Shown piece by piece: positions 20,925-31,503 of a DNA stretch of 64,000 nucleotides. Where the stretch lies: assembly GCA_949825045.1 (NCBI GenBank), contig OX463835.1, positions 24,507,201 through 24,571,200 of the forward strand, given 5' to 3'. This stretch comes from Argyresthia goedartella (taxonomy: Eukaryota > Arthropoda > Insecta > Lepidoptera > Argyresthiidae). Position 1 is the stretch's first letter; every line of letters begins with the position of its first letter. Below the pieces are notes generated by a model. That model was not told the origin of the DNA. It saw only the letters and a list, made by a program, of their open reading frames with translations, and searched no databases. Position numbers and translations under genes: made by a program.

Positions 20925-22079
20925 TGTTGAATTGGTTTGAGGGCCATGAATTTCCGCTCGATAAATGCCATGAAATCGTCGAAGACAGGCATAGTCCTAG
21001 ATGAAGCGCGAGACTCCTTGTAGTCGACTTAGGTGTCTGCATCCAACTTCTTTGAGATGATGTTCACAAGAAGAGGGTCCCAGATTGATTTGTCGATACC
21101 CAAGTTATGAATGGCATGAATGCTTTCCATTGTTGTATCGTACAATGTCTTTAACTCCTACGACGTCGCCTTCGGAATGACTGGTTGATTGAGAAACAGT
21201 TCTATTTGATTGGTAAATAGGATTGAATTGATAGGAGGATTGTTGTAGCGACCAGTCAAGAGGTTCCATGCCGTGCTGTAATTTTCCGCTGTTTTGTTCA
21301 AGTGCTGAATTATGCGTTCGGCTTCCCCCTTGAACTTACACTTGAGATGCTGCATCTTCAGCGCTGGTGAGATACTTGTTGTTATGTATGGTTTCGGTGA
21401 ATAGGTCGTAGAATGTAGGCCATTGAGTATAAGTTCCTAGGAAGACTGGTAGATCAATCTTAGTGGTGAGTGACGAAGATGATCGGTAGAGCTCAAATTC
21501 CTGTTTATTTTCTTTCTAATCTCTGTGGACTGATTTTAGATTGTTGTAAAGTCGTTTTCATAGTCCCCGTCACTGCCTAGAAGTATGTTGTCCATCTGCA
21601 GGTGGAGACCATCGATGTTTATCCAAAGATCATGCAGGGTTTTCAGCTCATCCTCGATCTCTCATTTTTCTTCCAAGTGGCTGGCCTCGATACACTTCAT
21701 GTGGCGCTCAAAAGCACGGAAATTAGTGCCTTCCTGACTCAAAAGCTGCTCCAATTCTCCCGTTTCCGCCGGAACTGGCAGATGAGATTTCACCGGTTTG
21801 GAATCGACCGGTTTTTTGAATGATATTAACAAATTTCTGGTATTCTCGTAGTACGCCTTCCATTCAGCGTAAATGTTACGGGAAAAATATTCACCCGTTT
21901 TATCTTCGCACGATTGCAGACTTGCATGATTGCTGTCAAACTCTCGCCAAAGTAGATCCAATGTATCCACACGATTCTTGAGGTATTCAGCGGTTTTTCG
22001 AGTCTCACTGTCCTTGCAAAAAATTAATGTGAATCTCCTGCAGGAGCTCACTTTGACGCTTGAGTAAAGCTTCGGTCAT
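20925..22079 (-). pseudogene. BEL/Pao gag remnant (DUF1759-type)
   Basis: The start codon is at 22079 (MTEALLKRQSELLQE). A frameshift occurs near 22030, after which comes KDSETRKTAEYLKNRVDTL and FDSNHASLQSCEDKTGEYF, typical of the N-terminal part of Pao-type Gag. Further on, LKCKFKGEAERIIQHLNKTA and LLTGRYNNP (21355-21158) are the DUF1759 segment. The last part reads MESIHAIHNLGIDKSIWDPL, a stop near 21030, then FDDFMAFIERKFMALK. Gag forms the particle that carries the element RNA. Everything downstream of Gag is missing here, where L-A begins. Confidence 0.75.
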
Positions 22080-22106
22080 GATGATTGAGTGAATGAGTAA
22101 ATATGT

Positions 22107-22440
22107 TCTTCGAAAATATCTCATGAATGATGCTCACGCTGAGATGGCACCGAGGTTCTTGAAACCCACCTGATCTGCTGTGGTTTCCTCGAACTGAGTG
22201 AATGAACGATATCTTCCATAGTCCAGCTGATTGCTGCGGCTACCCGATAAGTGAGACCTTATGAACTGCACGTCCACAGATCTCTTGAATGATGCTTGGT
22301 GATGAAGTTCCCCGAGGTTCTTAGAGCCCAGCTTATCTGCTGCGACCTCCTCGAACTGAATGAATGAGTGATATCTTCGATAGTCCGGCCGAATGCTGGC
22401 GGACCACCTCTCGAACGCAGATATCTGGCACTCCCGATGG
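22107..22440. repeat. Imperfect tandem duplication, ~162-bp period
   Basis: Two copies of a unit containing 'ccgaggttctt', 'atctgctg' and 'tcctcgaactga' start at about 22120 and 22282; 'ccgagg' lies at 22150 and 22312. It sits directly upstream of the BEL/Pao gag start, so it is probably the leader or LTR edge of that element. Confidence 0.65.
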
Positions 22441-22455
22441 TCGGTACCGTAGCAC

Positions 22456-22767
22456 ATCTGCAACCTCTTTGTGTGATTAAAGCACCTTCTCAATTAGTCA
22501 GTGCGACCCGCTGGTGGAATGCTGCCCAACCGATTGCTAACACACTTCAAAGGAAACAGACGTTACCAAGTCGCAATAATTCGAAGGACCAAAAACTGTA
22601 AATTTGTATGATGAATGAGTGAGTGTTGAGTGCTAACTAAGTTGAAATGATGGAACAACCGCTAACGATGAAGATGTTTATTGCACTAAATATAATGAAT
22701 GTTACAACTTAACAAGAAAAGAGTGAAATGCTACGCTAAATTAATATAAAATGACCTTTGTACAGTT
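22456..22767. other. Unassigned intronic sequence, possibly LTR/leader of the Pao remnant
   Basis: No frame or family recognised; it contains several 'gaatgagt' repeats like those in the flanking tandem unit. Confidence 0.3.
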
Positions 22768-23351
22768 GACTGCACATACTTAGCAATCGTGATTTTTTGC
22801 CACTTCTCTACATTGGACCACTGTGGGAGAAGGAGGGCCTAGAAACTCCCACAAATTGATTTTTAGATCCCTTTTAAAAATTGCTTGTGCTTAACTAATA
22901 CAAATATTACAATATCATTTAATAAGCAGGAATAAATAATTACAAAATTATTAACAGCAAGGTCTGCGTTGAGCCAGATTATAGATATACAGACCGTTAT
23001 TATGTCAAAGATCCGGGTCCTCACGATACAAGTCTGACCTAGTGTGAGGGCCACTGGTAACTTCTACTATGTACACAATTCATTTATTATTATTAGTATG
23101 TCAATTTCTTTAAAAAGCTCTCTTAAGGAGTCTGTGCGTTTTAAATTATAAATTGCTCGAATAGTTATTTTCTGTAAAATAAAAATAGTTTGAATATCTG
23201 CTGCTTTCCCCCACAACAAGATACCATAGGACATGATGACACTATGAAAGTAACTAAAATAGCCTAGATGTAGCCTCATCCGTGTTTTGTCTGATGTTCC
23301 TAACACTGTAATTGTCTTAGCTATATTAAACAAACAACTGCGATGATACAC
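22768..23351 (-). mobile_element. Second copy of the L-A LINE, 3' end only
   Basis: A minus-strand frame (23351-23067) reads FSYFHSVIMSYGILLWGKAAD and ILQKITIRAIYNLKRTDSLR, the same C-terminal ORF2 region as at 9494-9288. It is followed by a 3' UTR whose 'ttgccacttctctacattgg' and 'ctcccacaaattgatttttagatc' blocks match 8590-8700. The copy is 5'-truncated near 23351 and lacks the last ~60 bp of the 3' end. Confidence 0.75.
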
Positions 23352-23878
23352 TCAGTTATGAATAAGCTGTGATACTTAAAAATAAACAAAGCTAAATCTA
23401 AAAAGAAACATTACGATGCAACACTGCGAAAACTAAACCATAAAATAAATGAATAGAATATAAATATATATATAAAAGCTTTTATTTAAATGCTCTAAAA
23501 ACAATACAATAAATTAAAAATTTAATCTAACCCATCAGTTTATTACTTTTCACAATGTATCTGATATAAAATCTTGTTACGTGATTTATTTGTGTTGATA
23601 AATAATTATGTAACTTTATTTTGACATAAGTAAATCTAATAAGAAGTAACACGTATGTATTTTTCAAACAAGGTGAATACATTTACACAATAGTCCTGCA
23701 ACAAGCTTTTATATCATATAAATTGTGTATGTATTAAGATGATGGGTTTAATTCAATTTAAAGTTTATTTTCTGCTTTTTAGACCATTTAAATATGTATC
23801 AGCTGCTGTAGAATGTTTTTTTTACTATTCCTTTATGTACTATAGTTTCACACAGTCCCAATATATCTGTGTCAACAG
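23352..23878 (+). other. End of intron 2 of the zinc-finger gene
   Basis: AT-rich, no repeat recognised; ends with a pyrimidine-poor but acceptable acceptor TGTCAACAG at 23870-23878. Confidence 0.5.
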
Positions 23879-25186
23879 GATCTTTCCGAGTTCCTGCAGA
23901 CCTCGGTGTGTCGCCCTGGCCGGCTGACGACATGCTTCATTCATTCTATCAACATCTCTACACAAGATGATGACACACTGGTGATGACTGCTACTGGAGA
24001 TGATGATAAATCAGCTGCCAAGGAAGATTTCGAAAATTATATTGAGGAAGAGGCATTCAGAGAAACTGTCGCTACAATTGAAGAAGAGACCTTCGAATCG
24101 AAATCGAAAGAGGAAGCAGACGCGCAAACAAGAAAACGAATTACAAACAGTGTCACAACTATAAACACACCAAATTCTAGCAATATTGAGTTTACTCGTG
24201 AACAAAGCACCTTCGCCTGTGATTACTGTTATAAAAGGTTTACTTCAAAAACTGTGTTGGAACGTCACATCACTACATATGACGTTCATCCACATAATAA
24301 TAAAGCTGTTCCCTTTCCTTGTGTTGATTGTGTTGTTGTGTTGTGTTCAGACGATCAGTGTAGCGAGTGCTCGAACGGACATAGATCACATCAACGCAGC
24401 AATATGCAAACAAATATTGCGGAGAAACATTATCAGCGCAATGTTTGTCATAATCTTAAATCCATTTCAAATAAACAAAGTTTGATATTACACATCACAA
24501 ATACAGGCGAGAAACCCTATCAGTGTGAGCTGTGCCATAAATCTCTTACAACCAATAGCGGTTTGGTCAAGCACATGAGTACACATTCCGGCGAGAAACC
24601 CTTCCAGTGTGAGGTGTGTCATAAATCGTTTACTAATAAACGTAATTTGGTCACGCACAGAAGAGCGCATACTGGCGAGAAACCATTTCAGTGTGAGATG
24701 TGTCGTAAATCGTTTGCTAGTAAAGATCTTTTGGTAAGGCACATAAGAGTGCATACTGGCGAGAAACCATTTCAGTGTGAGGTGTGTTATAAATCATTTT
24801 CTGAACGAGGTACTTTGGTCATGCACATAAGAGTGCATACTGGCGAGAAACCCTTTCAGTGTGAGGTATGTCATAAATCATTTGCACAACAAGGTCATTT
24901 GGTCACGCACAGAAGAGCGCATTCTGGCGAGAAACCCTTTCAGTGTGAGGTATGTCATAAATCATTTGCACAACAAGGTCATTTGTTCAACCACATAAGA
25001 GTGCATTCCGGCGAGAAACCCTTCCAGTGTGAGGTGTGTCATAAATCGTTTACTAATAAACGTAATTTGGGCAGGCACAGAAGATTGCATACTGGTGAGA
25101 AACCATTTCAGTGTGATATGTGTCGTAAATCGTTTGCTAATAAAAGTGATTTGGTCAGGCACATAAGAGTGCATACTAGGGGCTGA
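23879..25186 (+). CDS. ZAD-C2H2 zinc-finger protein, exon 3 (zinc-finger array)
   Basis: Entered in phase 0, matching exon 2. It encodes 435 residues: an acidic linker rich in Asp and Glu, a degenerate finger (FACDYCYKRFTSKTVLERHI), a Cys-rich non-canonical segment, a finger lacking its first Cys (NVCHNLKSISNKQSLILH), then eight canonical C2H2 fingers joined by TGEKP or SGEKP linkers from about 24514 to 25180. TGEKP linkers are typical of DNA-binding fingers. The protein ends HTRG with no C-terminal domain. Two adjacent fingers (5 and 6) share AQQGHL contacts, and fingers 2-3 and 7-8 are a duplicated pair. Predicted to be a nuclear sequence-specific DNA-binding regulator; the target is unknown. 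Confidence 0.85.
   Translation, partial: DLSEFLQTSVCRPGRLTTCFIHSINISTQDDDTLVMTATGDDDKSAAKEDFENYIEEEAFRETVATIEEETFESKSKEEADAQTRKRITNSVTTINTPNSSNIEFTREQSTFACDYCYKRFTSKTVLERHITTYDVHPHNNKAVPFPCVDCVVVLCSDDQCSECSNGHRSHQRSNMQTNIAEKHYQRNVCHNLKSISNKQSLILHITNTGEKPYQCELCHKSLTTNSGLVKHMSTHSGEKPFQCEVCHKSFTNKRNLVTHRRAHTGEKPFQCEMCRKSFASKDLLVRHIRVHTGEKPFQCEVCYKSFSERGTLVMHIRVHTGEKPFQCEVCHKSFAQQGHLVTHRRAHSGEKPFQCEVCHKSFAQQGHLFNHIRVHSGEKPFQCEVCHKSFTNKRNLGRHRRLHTGEKPFQCDMCRKSFANKSDLVRHIRVHTRG
24514..25180 (+). repeat. 84-bp coding tandem repeats (zinc fingers)
   Basis: Eight in-frame 84-bp units, each one C2H2 finger plus linker. Units starting at 24602 and 25022 are nearly identical and 420 bp (five units) apart, and the next units (24686 and 25106) also pair. 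Units at 24854 and 24938 are the closest neighbours. Confidence 0.9.
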
Positions 25187-25382
25187 GTCCGGGAACAGAC
25201 ACGCAATTGCTATAGCCCAGCAACTATATTGTTATACCACCGCAATTGCGATAAAAATGAGCAGTCCACTATTTTGAACGCCGTCGCACTGGAGAATATC
25301 AGCCGCTATCGTCTCAATACATATTCGCCACAGATTAGTTTGCCACTTTGATCGATCGATCGATGATAAAGCTCGTGTACGG

Positions 25383-25388
25383 AATAAA
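25383..25388 (+). terminator. Likely poly(A) signal of the zinc-finger gene
   Basis: AATAAA about 200 bp after the stop codon. A GATC run ('gatcgatcgatcgatg') lies just upstream. Confidence 0.5.
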
Positions 25389-25719
25389 AAGTATTACATT
25401 GTCTTTGGTTTTTTATTTTTGGTTCACAGTTTATGGTCATGTTTAGTAAAAGAAGTATTTCTTTCACCACAATAAATGAACAAGTGCAAACAGTAATTAT
25501 GTTGAACAAACCAATTCGAGGTCCTTATCGAAATATTAGAGCATTAGGGCGGTTTTATGGGAGGTCACTTATTCCATATCCCACAAACTGCAAGTCTGTT
25601 TGATTTGGTTTCGAGGCATCCAACCGCGCTGGCTCATCATCACACAAACAAATAAAGAGTTATGTCAAATAGGCATACGAATATAGTAATACATAACGGT
25701 TAAACCTAGGGGACAGGAA
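25389..25719. other. Intergenic, no feature seen
   Basis: No coding or repeat similarity recognised. Confidence 0.35.
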
Positions 25720-25930
25720 GTGAAGGAACGTAAGTGGCAATGCATAGGACACACCTTACAAAGACCTGTTTCCCGAGGCTTTGGATTGTCGGAAGTGTCC
25801 TGCGCGGAGTCGTGGGCCCCCAACGCAGATGTGGAAGAGGCCCCCTTATCGACACTGACCGATGGTTACAATTGAGCCGGAAATCTAAATTATGGCCATG
25901 GACAGAGAAAAATTGAGGGGATTAACTTTC
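25720..25930 (+). pseudogene. Possible LINE ORF2 C-terminal remnant
   Basis: The plus strand reads WQCIGHTLQRPVSR in one frame, then passes to a segment with GPQRRCGRG-like basic residues. 'W.WIGHTLRK...GRPR' is a pattern I know from the end of some insect endonuclease/reverse-transcriptase LINEs. The match is short, frameshifted and has no flanking evidence, so it is weak. Confidence 0.35.
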
Positions 25931-25984
25931 TGTATATTTTATAGTATCCAAAAAGAAATAGTTAATTTTATTAACATAGCAAGC

Positions 25985-26097
25985 ACCTGACTATGGTCTT
26001 CTCCCACAGTGGTCCAATGTAGAGAAGTGGCAAAAAATGACCATTAGTAAGTATATGTAAATATCTACAGTAATAAAGACATTTGGAATTTGGAATG
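25985..26097 (+). mobile_element. L-A LINE 3' terminus (third copy, opposite orientation)
   Basis: 'ggtcttctcccacagtggtc', 'caatgtagagaagtggcaaa' and an end of AATAAAGACATTTGGAATTTGG are the reverse complement of the 3' UTR blocks at 8545-8650 and 22790-22830. It is a 5'-truncated insertion with only about 110 bp of 3' UTR. Confidence 0.75.
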
Positions 26098-26504
26098 GCT
26101 TGTATTATGGAGACCAACACAAAAACTTGAGATGTGTTGTTCATGGGAGCCGCTAAAGTTTAGCTGCGTCCAAATTATCATGAATCTTGACAAGCTGGAA
26201 TTTCCATGATCTCTTTACTAATGACAACAGAAGAATAATTGCTTTGGGCATGTTCTCTGGCATAATCTATACAACTAGTTAGAAAGGAAGTCACCTCCTA
26301 TGCATATAGAAGTAGATCATAACATAGACAGTCTAAACACTAGAGTAAAATCCATCACATATGTGATGATGACGGGACCACAACTTGCAATACTACATGG
26401 AATGACAGCTGGAAATATTCTTTAAATAAAACAAATACTCGCATTATTTTTTGTAAAATCACTATATTAAATAAATATGTACTAAATTGTAAATTAATTA
26501 TAAA
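26098..26504. other. Intergenic, no feature seen
   Basis: No coding or repeat similarity recognised. Confidence 0.35.
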
Positions 26505-27880
26505 TAAAGATTCATATTCTTTATTGCTCAGATAATATAAAGTTACAGACAGTTAAAAGAAATGTTATAAGCAAAGGCGAGCTTATCTCTGAAAAGAGAT
26601 TTCTTCCAGCAAACCTAGGCAGGACAGGAGAGTAAATGATACAGGAAAGTCCTAGTTCGCAATAAAACTGTATACATACGTACGAAAATTACTTTCAAAA
26701 TATATATAAACTATAGCAAATGTAAAATAAAAATATATACTTCAACTACATAATATACAACATATAGCATGAACATACATAAACTATAATAAATTATACA
26801 TATACCTACATATATATGGTCCCTTTTACGGAAGAGAAAGGAAATGCACTTTCAATCTTTCCTTAAAGTGAAAATTGAGGGTCTTTCCCTAATAGCGCAG
26901 GGAAGTGCATTCCACAGTCGGATTGCCCTTAACCTAAACGAGTGTTCGTAAGCGGCAGTGTTATGCCGAGGAGTTGAAAGGGGAGACATCGTGTGGGATC
27001 TCCGATTGCTATCCCTGGGGAAAGGTAAGTCAAAACGTTTGCGTAGATATGTGGGGTATCAGGGATTTCGCAAAATATTGAACAGATAGGAGATAATGTG
27101 CATATCACGGCGAAAACGGATCGGGAGCCATCCTAGCTCTGCGAAACTGGGAGACCCGGTTATACTTGCGCAACCCGTAGATAAACCGAACCCCGAGATT
27201 TTGAAGTCGTTGGAGTTTGTTCAGTTGTTCTTCGCTCGCACTGACCCAACAAAAATCCGCATAGTCTATTAAAGGTAGTAGAAGGGACTGAGCAAGAGTG
27301 ATTTTAGACTGCCGTGGCAGCAAGTACTGCAATCTTCGGAGGGAGTGAAATGACGCAGACTCGTCGGCTGACCTAACAAACATGGGGCGACCAGGACAGC
27401 AAGTTGTCAAATATAACCCCAAGATTCTTAGCTTTCTCATACGTAATTATGGTACCATCATACAATAAAGGATCGACAGACGAATTCTGTAATAAGTTAA
27501 GCGAGTGCCGTGTACCCATAATCATGGCTTGAGATTTTCCCGGGTTGACGTGCAGCCAATATGAAATAGCCCATTTCCTGATGTTTCCGAGGTCAGCATT
27601 CAACGCCTCTACAGTCAGTTTTATATCACACGGAGAGAAGTGCCGATATATTTGGAGGTCATCTGCGTAGAGATGATAAGAAGAAGTAAGAACGTCAGAT
27701 ATGGAGTTTATGAATACTGAGAAGAGGAGAGGAGAAAGGATGCCACCCTGCGGAACACCCGCGGAGAACACACCAGTCCGTGGAGATCTCCTCAGACTTA
27801 ATGCGCTGCTGTTGGTCTCTCAGCTAGAAGTCAAACCAGCGAGCCGAGTGCGAGGAGACTTAAAGCGACTTCATTCAGAT
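26505..27880 (-). mobile_element. 5'-truncated Jockey/CR1-type LINE
   Basis: Minus strand. It starts inside the reverse transcriptase and runs to a 3' end near 26505 with an AATAAAG just upstream. Landmarks: a region at 27880-27771 read in another frame (WFDF, a stop, then a basic LRDQQQRIKSEE), then SAGVPQGGILSPLLFSVFIN and YHLYADDLQIY with an intact YADD (27771-27373), then LPLIDYADFCWVSA (27440-27105), then a C-terminal FRLRAIRLWNALPCAIRE at about 26900. Frameshifts lie near 27770 and 27390-27430, so it is a dead copy. Its clade is not resolved. Confidence 0.75.
27373..27771 (-). pseudogene. Reverse-transcriptase palm of the 26.5-27.9 kb LINE
   Basis: The palm core reads AGVPQGGILSPLLFSVFINS, then HLYADDLQIYRHFS (catalytic YADD intact), then AMIMGTRHSLNLLQ and KAKNLGVIFDNLLSWSPHV. 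This is one uninterrupted 132-codon frame; frameshifts break it on both sides. Confidence 0.85.
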
Positions 27881-28319
27881 TCATATCTTACTATAAGTTT
27901 ATTCAACATATTTACATGGAGTCATTATTTAGAAGTTGCTTTGGATAATTGGTTTATTAAAATTAAATATTTTGGTCCACAGTAAGTATTTAATAGTGCA
28001 GAAATATCCTGTGCTTTGGTCGCTTACTTTGAAATCTGAAAATAATTAAAGGTAAATTTTACCGGGTCCGAAACTTAGTAGACACTTTCCGAAATTTGCT
28101 ACTTTCCCTAAATCAACACCTTCCCTCATTGGACACTTTCTATAAATCGCTACTGTCCCTTATTCGACACACTATGATTCAATACATGTCGTATGCGACA
28201 GTCACTTCTCTTGACACTTTGGGACAGTAATGAACAAAACCAATTACAATTTGACCCGGTGATTTCTACCAGCTCAAACAAAAAAACAGTTCGAATTAAC
28301 TTATCCAGGAAAAAGGCGC
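27881..28319. other. Spacer between two LINE fragments, with a weak ~51-bp tandem repeat
   Basis: At 28081-28170 'gacacttt' plus 'aaat(t/c)gctact' plus 'ccct(a/t)' occurs twice about 51 bp apart. Otherwise nothing was recognised. Confidence 0.4.
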
Positions 28320-29405
28320 GTCGAGTTTTTAACTAGCGAGCACATGAGCACATTCCTTGGCCAATGTGCTCATGTGCTCATGGAATGTACGTTTAGCGTC
28401 GAACGTAACACCGAAGTCCCTAATCGAATACACTCGAGTCAAAGACTCAAGAGGAAGTTGAAGAGTAGTTTATTGTTCACACTCCACCTATGAACCGCGT
28501 CTAGATCTTCCTGCAGCAAACTACAATCATCCTCTGAACTCACGGGAAGTATCAGTTTCAGATCGTCCGCATACAGAAGGCAATTGGCGAGTTTAAGCTC
28601 TAATTCCAGGTCATTTATCATAATGATAAATAACAACGGACCGAGAATAGACCCTTGGCTAACGCCCGACCGTGTATGGTACGGCTGGGACTCAAAACAG
28701 CCGTGTCGCACATATTGCTGGCGGTTCTTGAGGACCTCAAGAAACAGCCGTGGGGCAAATCCAATGGCACATAACTTCTTCATTAGGACGTAATTATCGA
28801 CTCTATCGAACGCCTTAGGAAAGTCCATATAGGCGAAGTCCACCTGACATCCCTTATCCATGCACTTCGACACAATCTCGACTAAAGTCAGCAAGTTGGT
28901 GTTAACTGAGCGGCGACTCCTGAATCCGTGTTGCGAGTCGCTCAGATAAGGCGCAATCTGCGAACTGATTTTGTCTTTTATGATCGACTCGAACAGTTTT
29001 GCCAATGAACTCAGGATCGCAATAGGTCGATATTGATCAACGGAGGCAGTGTCACTTGTCTTGGGGAAAGGACTGACTCGAGAAAGCTTCCAGCTGGTGG
29101 GGTACTTACCTTGTTCAAGAACAAGATTGAATATCCGACCCAAAGGTAAAACCAGCTGATCGCTGTAGGCCTTCAAAAAGTAGGGAGGGACGTTGTCCGG
29201 TCCAATTGCGCTCCTTGGCCTTAGCTGCTTTAGCCCTTCCTTTATGTCCCTACTGGAAATATGTGAAACTTGTATGTGATTAGCAGTGGACGAGTCATCA
29301 GAAATGTTTACCAGATCTGGATCGAGCGCTGGCTCATCAGGGAGGAAAACGTCTGAGAAGTAGTTTGCAAATGCGGTTGCTGCTACCTCGCCAACGTGTT
29401 CCCGG
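28320..29405 (-). mobile_element. LINE reverse-transcriptase fragment, 5'- and 3'-truncated
   Basis: Minus-strand reading from about 29405: SRDIKEGLKQLRPRSAIGPD, then the main frame 29176-28439 with WKLSRVSPFPKTSDTASVDQ, ILSSLAKLFESIIKDKI, HGFRSRRSVNTNLLTLVEIV, FAYMDFPKAFDRV (first catalytic Asp), VSQGSILGPLLFIIMINDLE and LLYADDLKLIL (YADD intact). A deletion near 28440 joins this to RVYSIRDFGVTFDAKRTFHE in another frame. No 3' UTR follows. It is a distinct family from the neighbour at 26.5 kb. Confidence 0.8.
28338..28379. repeat. Perfect 17-bp inverted repeat, 8-nt loop
   Basis: GAGCACATGAGCACATT, loop CCTTGGCC, then AATGTGCTCATGTGCTC. It lies at the decayed 3' end of the LINE fragment where the coding similarity fades. 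Confidence 0.85.
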
Positions 29406-29754
29406 CCCCGATGCGTGACCCGAGGTATGATTTGAATGATTATTACTATATCTCACTCTTACAAAGGACAAAGGATGACTTGTGGTCCCTTTCTTATAAA
29501 ATAAAAAGATCGTCAGATTTGAACTTTGTAATTATTAAACTAACAGTATTATATATTTATGTATCTACTGTTTTGTCCTTTTTTTCTAGGTTCCGGAAAT
29601 CCTCAGATTTTCACCGGAGAATCCTCAGTATCATTCCGTGCCATCGCCGATACTTTGACACTGGCAGAATCATCAAAACGATGAAAGCCATTAATTAGAA
29701 AAAAAAAACATAATAATCTTGATAGTGGAAGAATCCCGCAAATAATCGAACTTT
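29406..29754. other. Intergenic, no gene recognised
   Basis: No confident family. 'ctggcagaatcatcaaaacg' near 29660 resembles 'ctggcaaaatcatcaaaccg' near 6195, which may be a small shared repeat. Confidence 0.3.
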
Positions 29755-29810
29755 CATCATCATCATATTCCGCCCACATCGACCCACTGCTGGGCATAGG
29801 CTTCCTCTAT
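29755..29810 (+). repeat. Interspersed-repeat piece ('cccactgctgggcataggc')
   Basis: Preceded by CAT repeats; the 'CCACTGCTGGGCATAGGC' phrase is, from memory, characteristic of a very common lepidopteran dispersed repeat. Only a short piece is present. Confidence 0.45.
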
Positions 29811-29860
29811 AGCGCCAATCATCACGGTCCGAACAAGAGCCTTAGCAGAAACAACAAATG

Positions 29861-31257
29861 AAGGCGGTCATGATGATCATGATCCCCCGTTTAAAATTGA
29901 GGAGTTGGAGGTTGCGGTTAAATCTTTCAACCCTAAGAAAGCCCCTGGAGCAGACGGCTTCACGGCCGACATATGCTTACAGGCCATAAGTGTGGACCTA
30001 AAGTACTTTCTGGCTCTCCTGAATAAATGCATGGCACACGGTTGCTTCCCGAAGTCCTGGAAGGAGGCAACAGTGGTCGTATTGAGAAAACCAGGCAAGG
30101 ACACACCGTGCCAAAGTCATATCGACCTATAGGGCTTTTGCCCGTAGTAGGCAAGATATACGAGAAGATGCTGGTGAGCCGCCTCAGGTTCTACGTGCTA
30201 CCTCGGATTAGTACTCGCCAGTATGGATTTATGCCACAGAGAAGTACGGAAGAGGCCCTCGTTACGCTTATAACACGCATCCGCCAAAAACTGGATGAGA
30301 AAAAACTCGTAACCATGGTTTCTCTAGATATCGAGGGCGCCTTCGATAGTGCTTGGTGGCCAGCGATAAAGACCAGACTGGCTGAAGAAAAATGTCCCGT
30401 GAACCTGAGGCGGGTCATAGACAGCTATCTCAGCGACAGGGTAGTGGAAGTAAGATATGCGAGAGCGGCACATGAAAGGAGCACGGAGAAGGGCTGCGTC
30501 CAAGTCTCCATAGGAGGACCAATCCTATGGAACTTGTTGCTAGACCCACTCCTTAAGCTGATGGAAGATAAAGAGGTCTACTGCCAGGCATTCGCTGACG
30601 ACGTGGTGTTACTTTTTGACGGTGGAGGGGCACGGGAGATTGAGGGACGGGCGAATGCTGTCCTTGCACCACATAAAACCTGTGGTATGGTTATAATCAG
30701 GAAACTTAAATTTGACACGCCGCGTTTGAGCATGGGAGGGGTCATTATTGGAATGTCCCCGGAGATCAAGATCCTCGGTCTCACCATCGACAACAAGTTA
30801 ACTTTTAATGCCCACGTCTCTAGCGTCTGTAAAAAAGCCTTAGGGATAGATAAGCAACTCATTAGAGCGGCCCGCATAAGCTGGGGTCTCAGCCCTGAGA
30901 TCATCCGTACAATATACACTGCGGCGGTGGAGCCAGTGATACTTTACGCTGCAGCTGCATGGGCTCCTGGCGGCAGAGAAACTGGGAGTTCGAAAGCAGC
31001 TTGGCACGGTCCAGAGGGGTTTCGCGCAAAAAATGTGTAAGGCATATCGGACGGTGTCACTCAACTCAGCACTTTTGCTCACGGGGACGCTCCCTCTAGA
31101 CCTACGAGTCCGTGAGGCAGCCTTATTATACGAGGCTAAGCAGGGAGTACCTAGAAGTGACTTGCCCGATAGAGAGATTGAGAAGATGACACCTAAGATA
31201 CAAGCCCCACACACACCCTGCGGAACATATGGGGCTCGAGTTAATAATAATAAATAA
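29861..31257 (+). pseudogene. R1-like LINE reverse transcriptase (left copy)
   Basis: Begins EGGHDDHDPPFKIEELEV, then KKAPGADGFTADICLQAI (R1-clade 'APG-DG' block), then one frameshift near 30085-30130, then PKSYRPIGLLPVVGKIYEKM, YGFMPQRSTEEALVTLI, VTMVSLDIEGAFDSAWW (first catalytic Asp), GCVQVSIGGPILWNLLLDPL and CQAFADDVVLLFDG (FADD intact). The usual Gly of 'VQGSIGGP' is Val here. GLTIDNKLTFNAHVSSVCKK follows. A second frameshift at about 30985 moves into FAQKMCKAYRTVSLNSALLL. Catalytic residues survive but the frame is broken at least twice. Confidence 0.85.
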
Positions 31258-31261
31258 TAAC

Positions 31262-31503
31262 TTGGACACCTTTTACACACATTGATCTAGCTCCAAACTA
31301 GGATTCCCTGTATCTTGGGTACTAGACAATGATGTATATACTTATATAGAGAAATATTATACTTAGATAGATAAACAACCATGACTAGGGTACAAACATC
31401 CGTTCTCATCAAACAAACATTTGCCCCCACCGGGACTCGAACCCGGGACCCTTGGTTTCGTAGGCAGCGTCACTGCCGACTCGGCCATTCGGGTCGTCAA
31501 CTC
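31262..31503 (-). mobile_element. S1 SINE inserted in the R1-like LINE (left copy)
   Basis: Reverse complement of the 8156-8413 family: the (ATT)n end is at left, the B-box complement (GGACTCGAACC) lies at 31433-31443 and the A-box complement further right. Its head is followed by a 21-nt tandem duplication ('aactcggccattcgggtcgtc' twice, to about 31520). The same duplication is in the inverted copy at 35205, so it predates the inverted duplication. Confidence 0.85.

Noticed and set aside
24514..25180. Regular 84-bp direct repeats, CRISPR-like at first sight
   Set aside because: They are in-frame C2H2 fingers with TGEKP linkers; there are no unique spacers.
25734..25916. A 60-codon gene after the zinc-finger gene
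   Set aside because: Better explained as a frameshifted LINE C-terminal remnant.
6195..29680. Similarity of 'ctggca(a/g)aatcatcaaa' near 6195 and 29660
   Set aside because: Only about 30 imperfect bases with no flanking similarity; may be chance.
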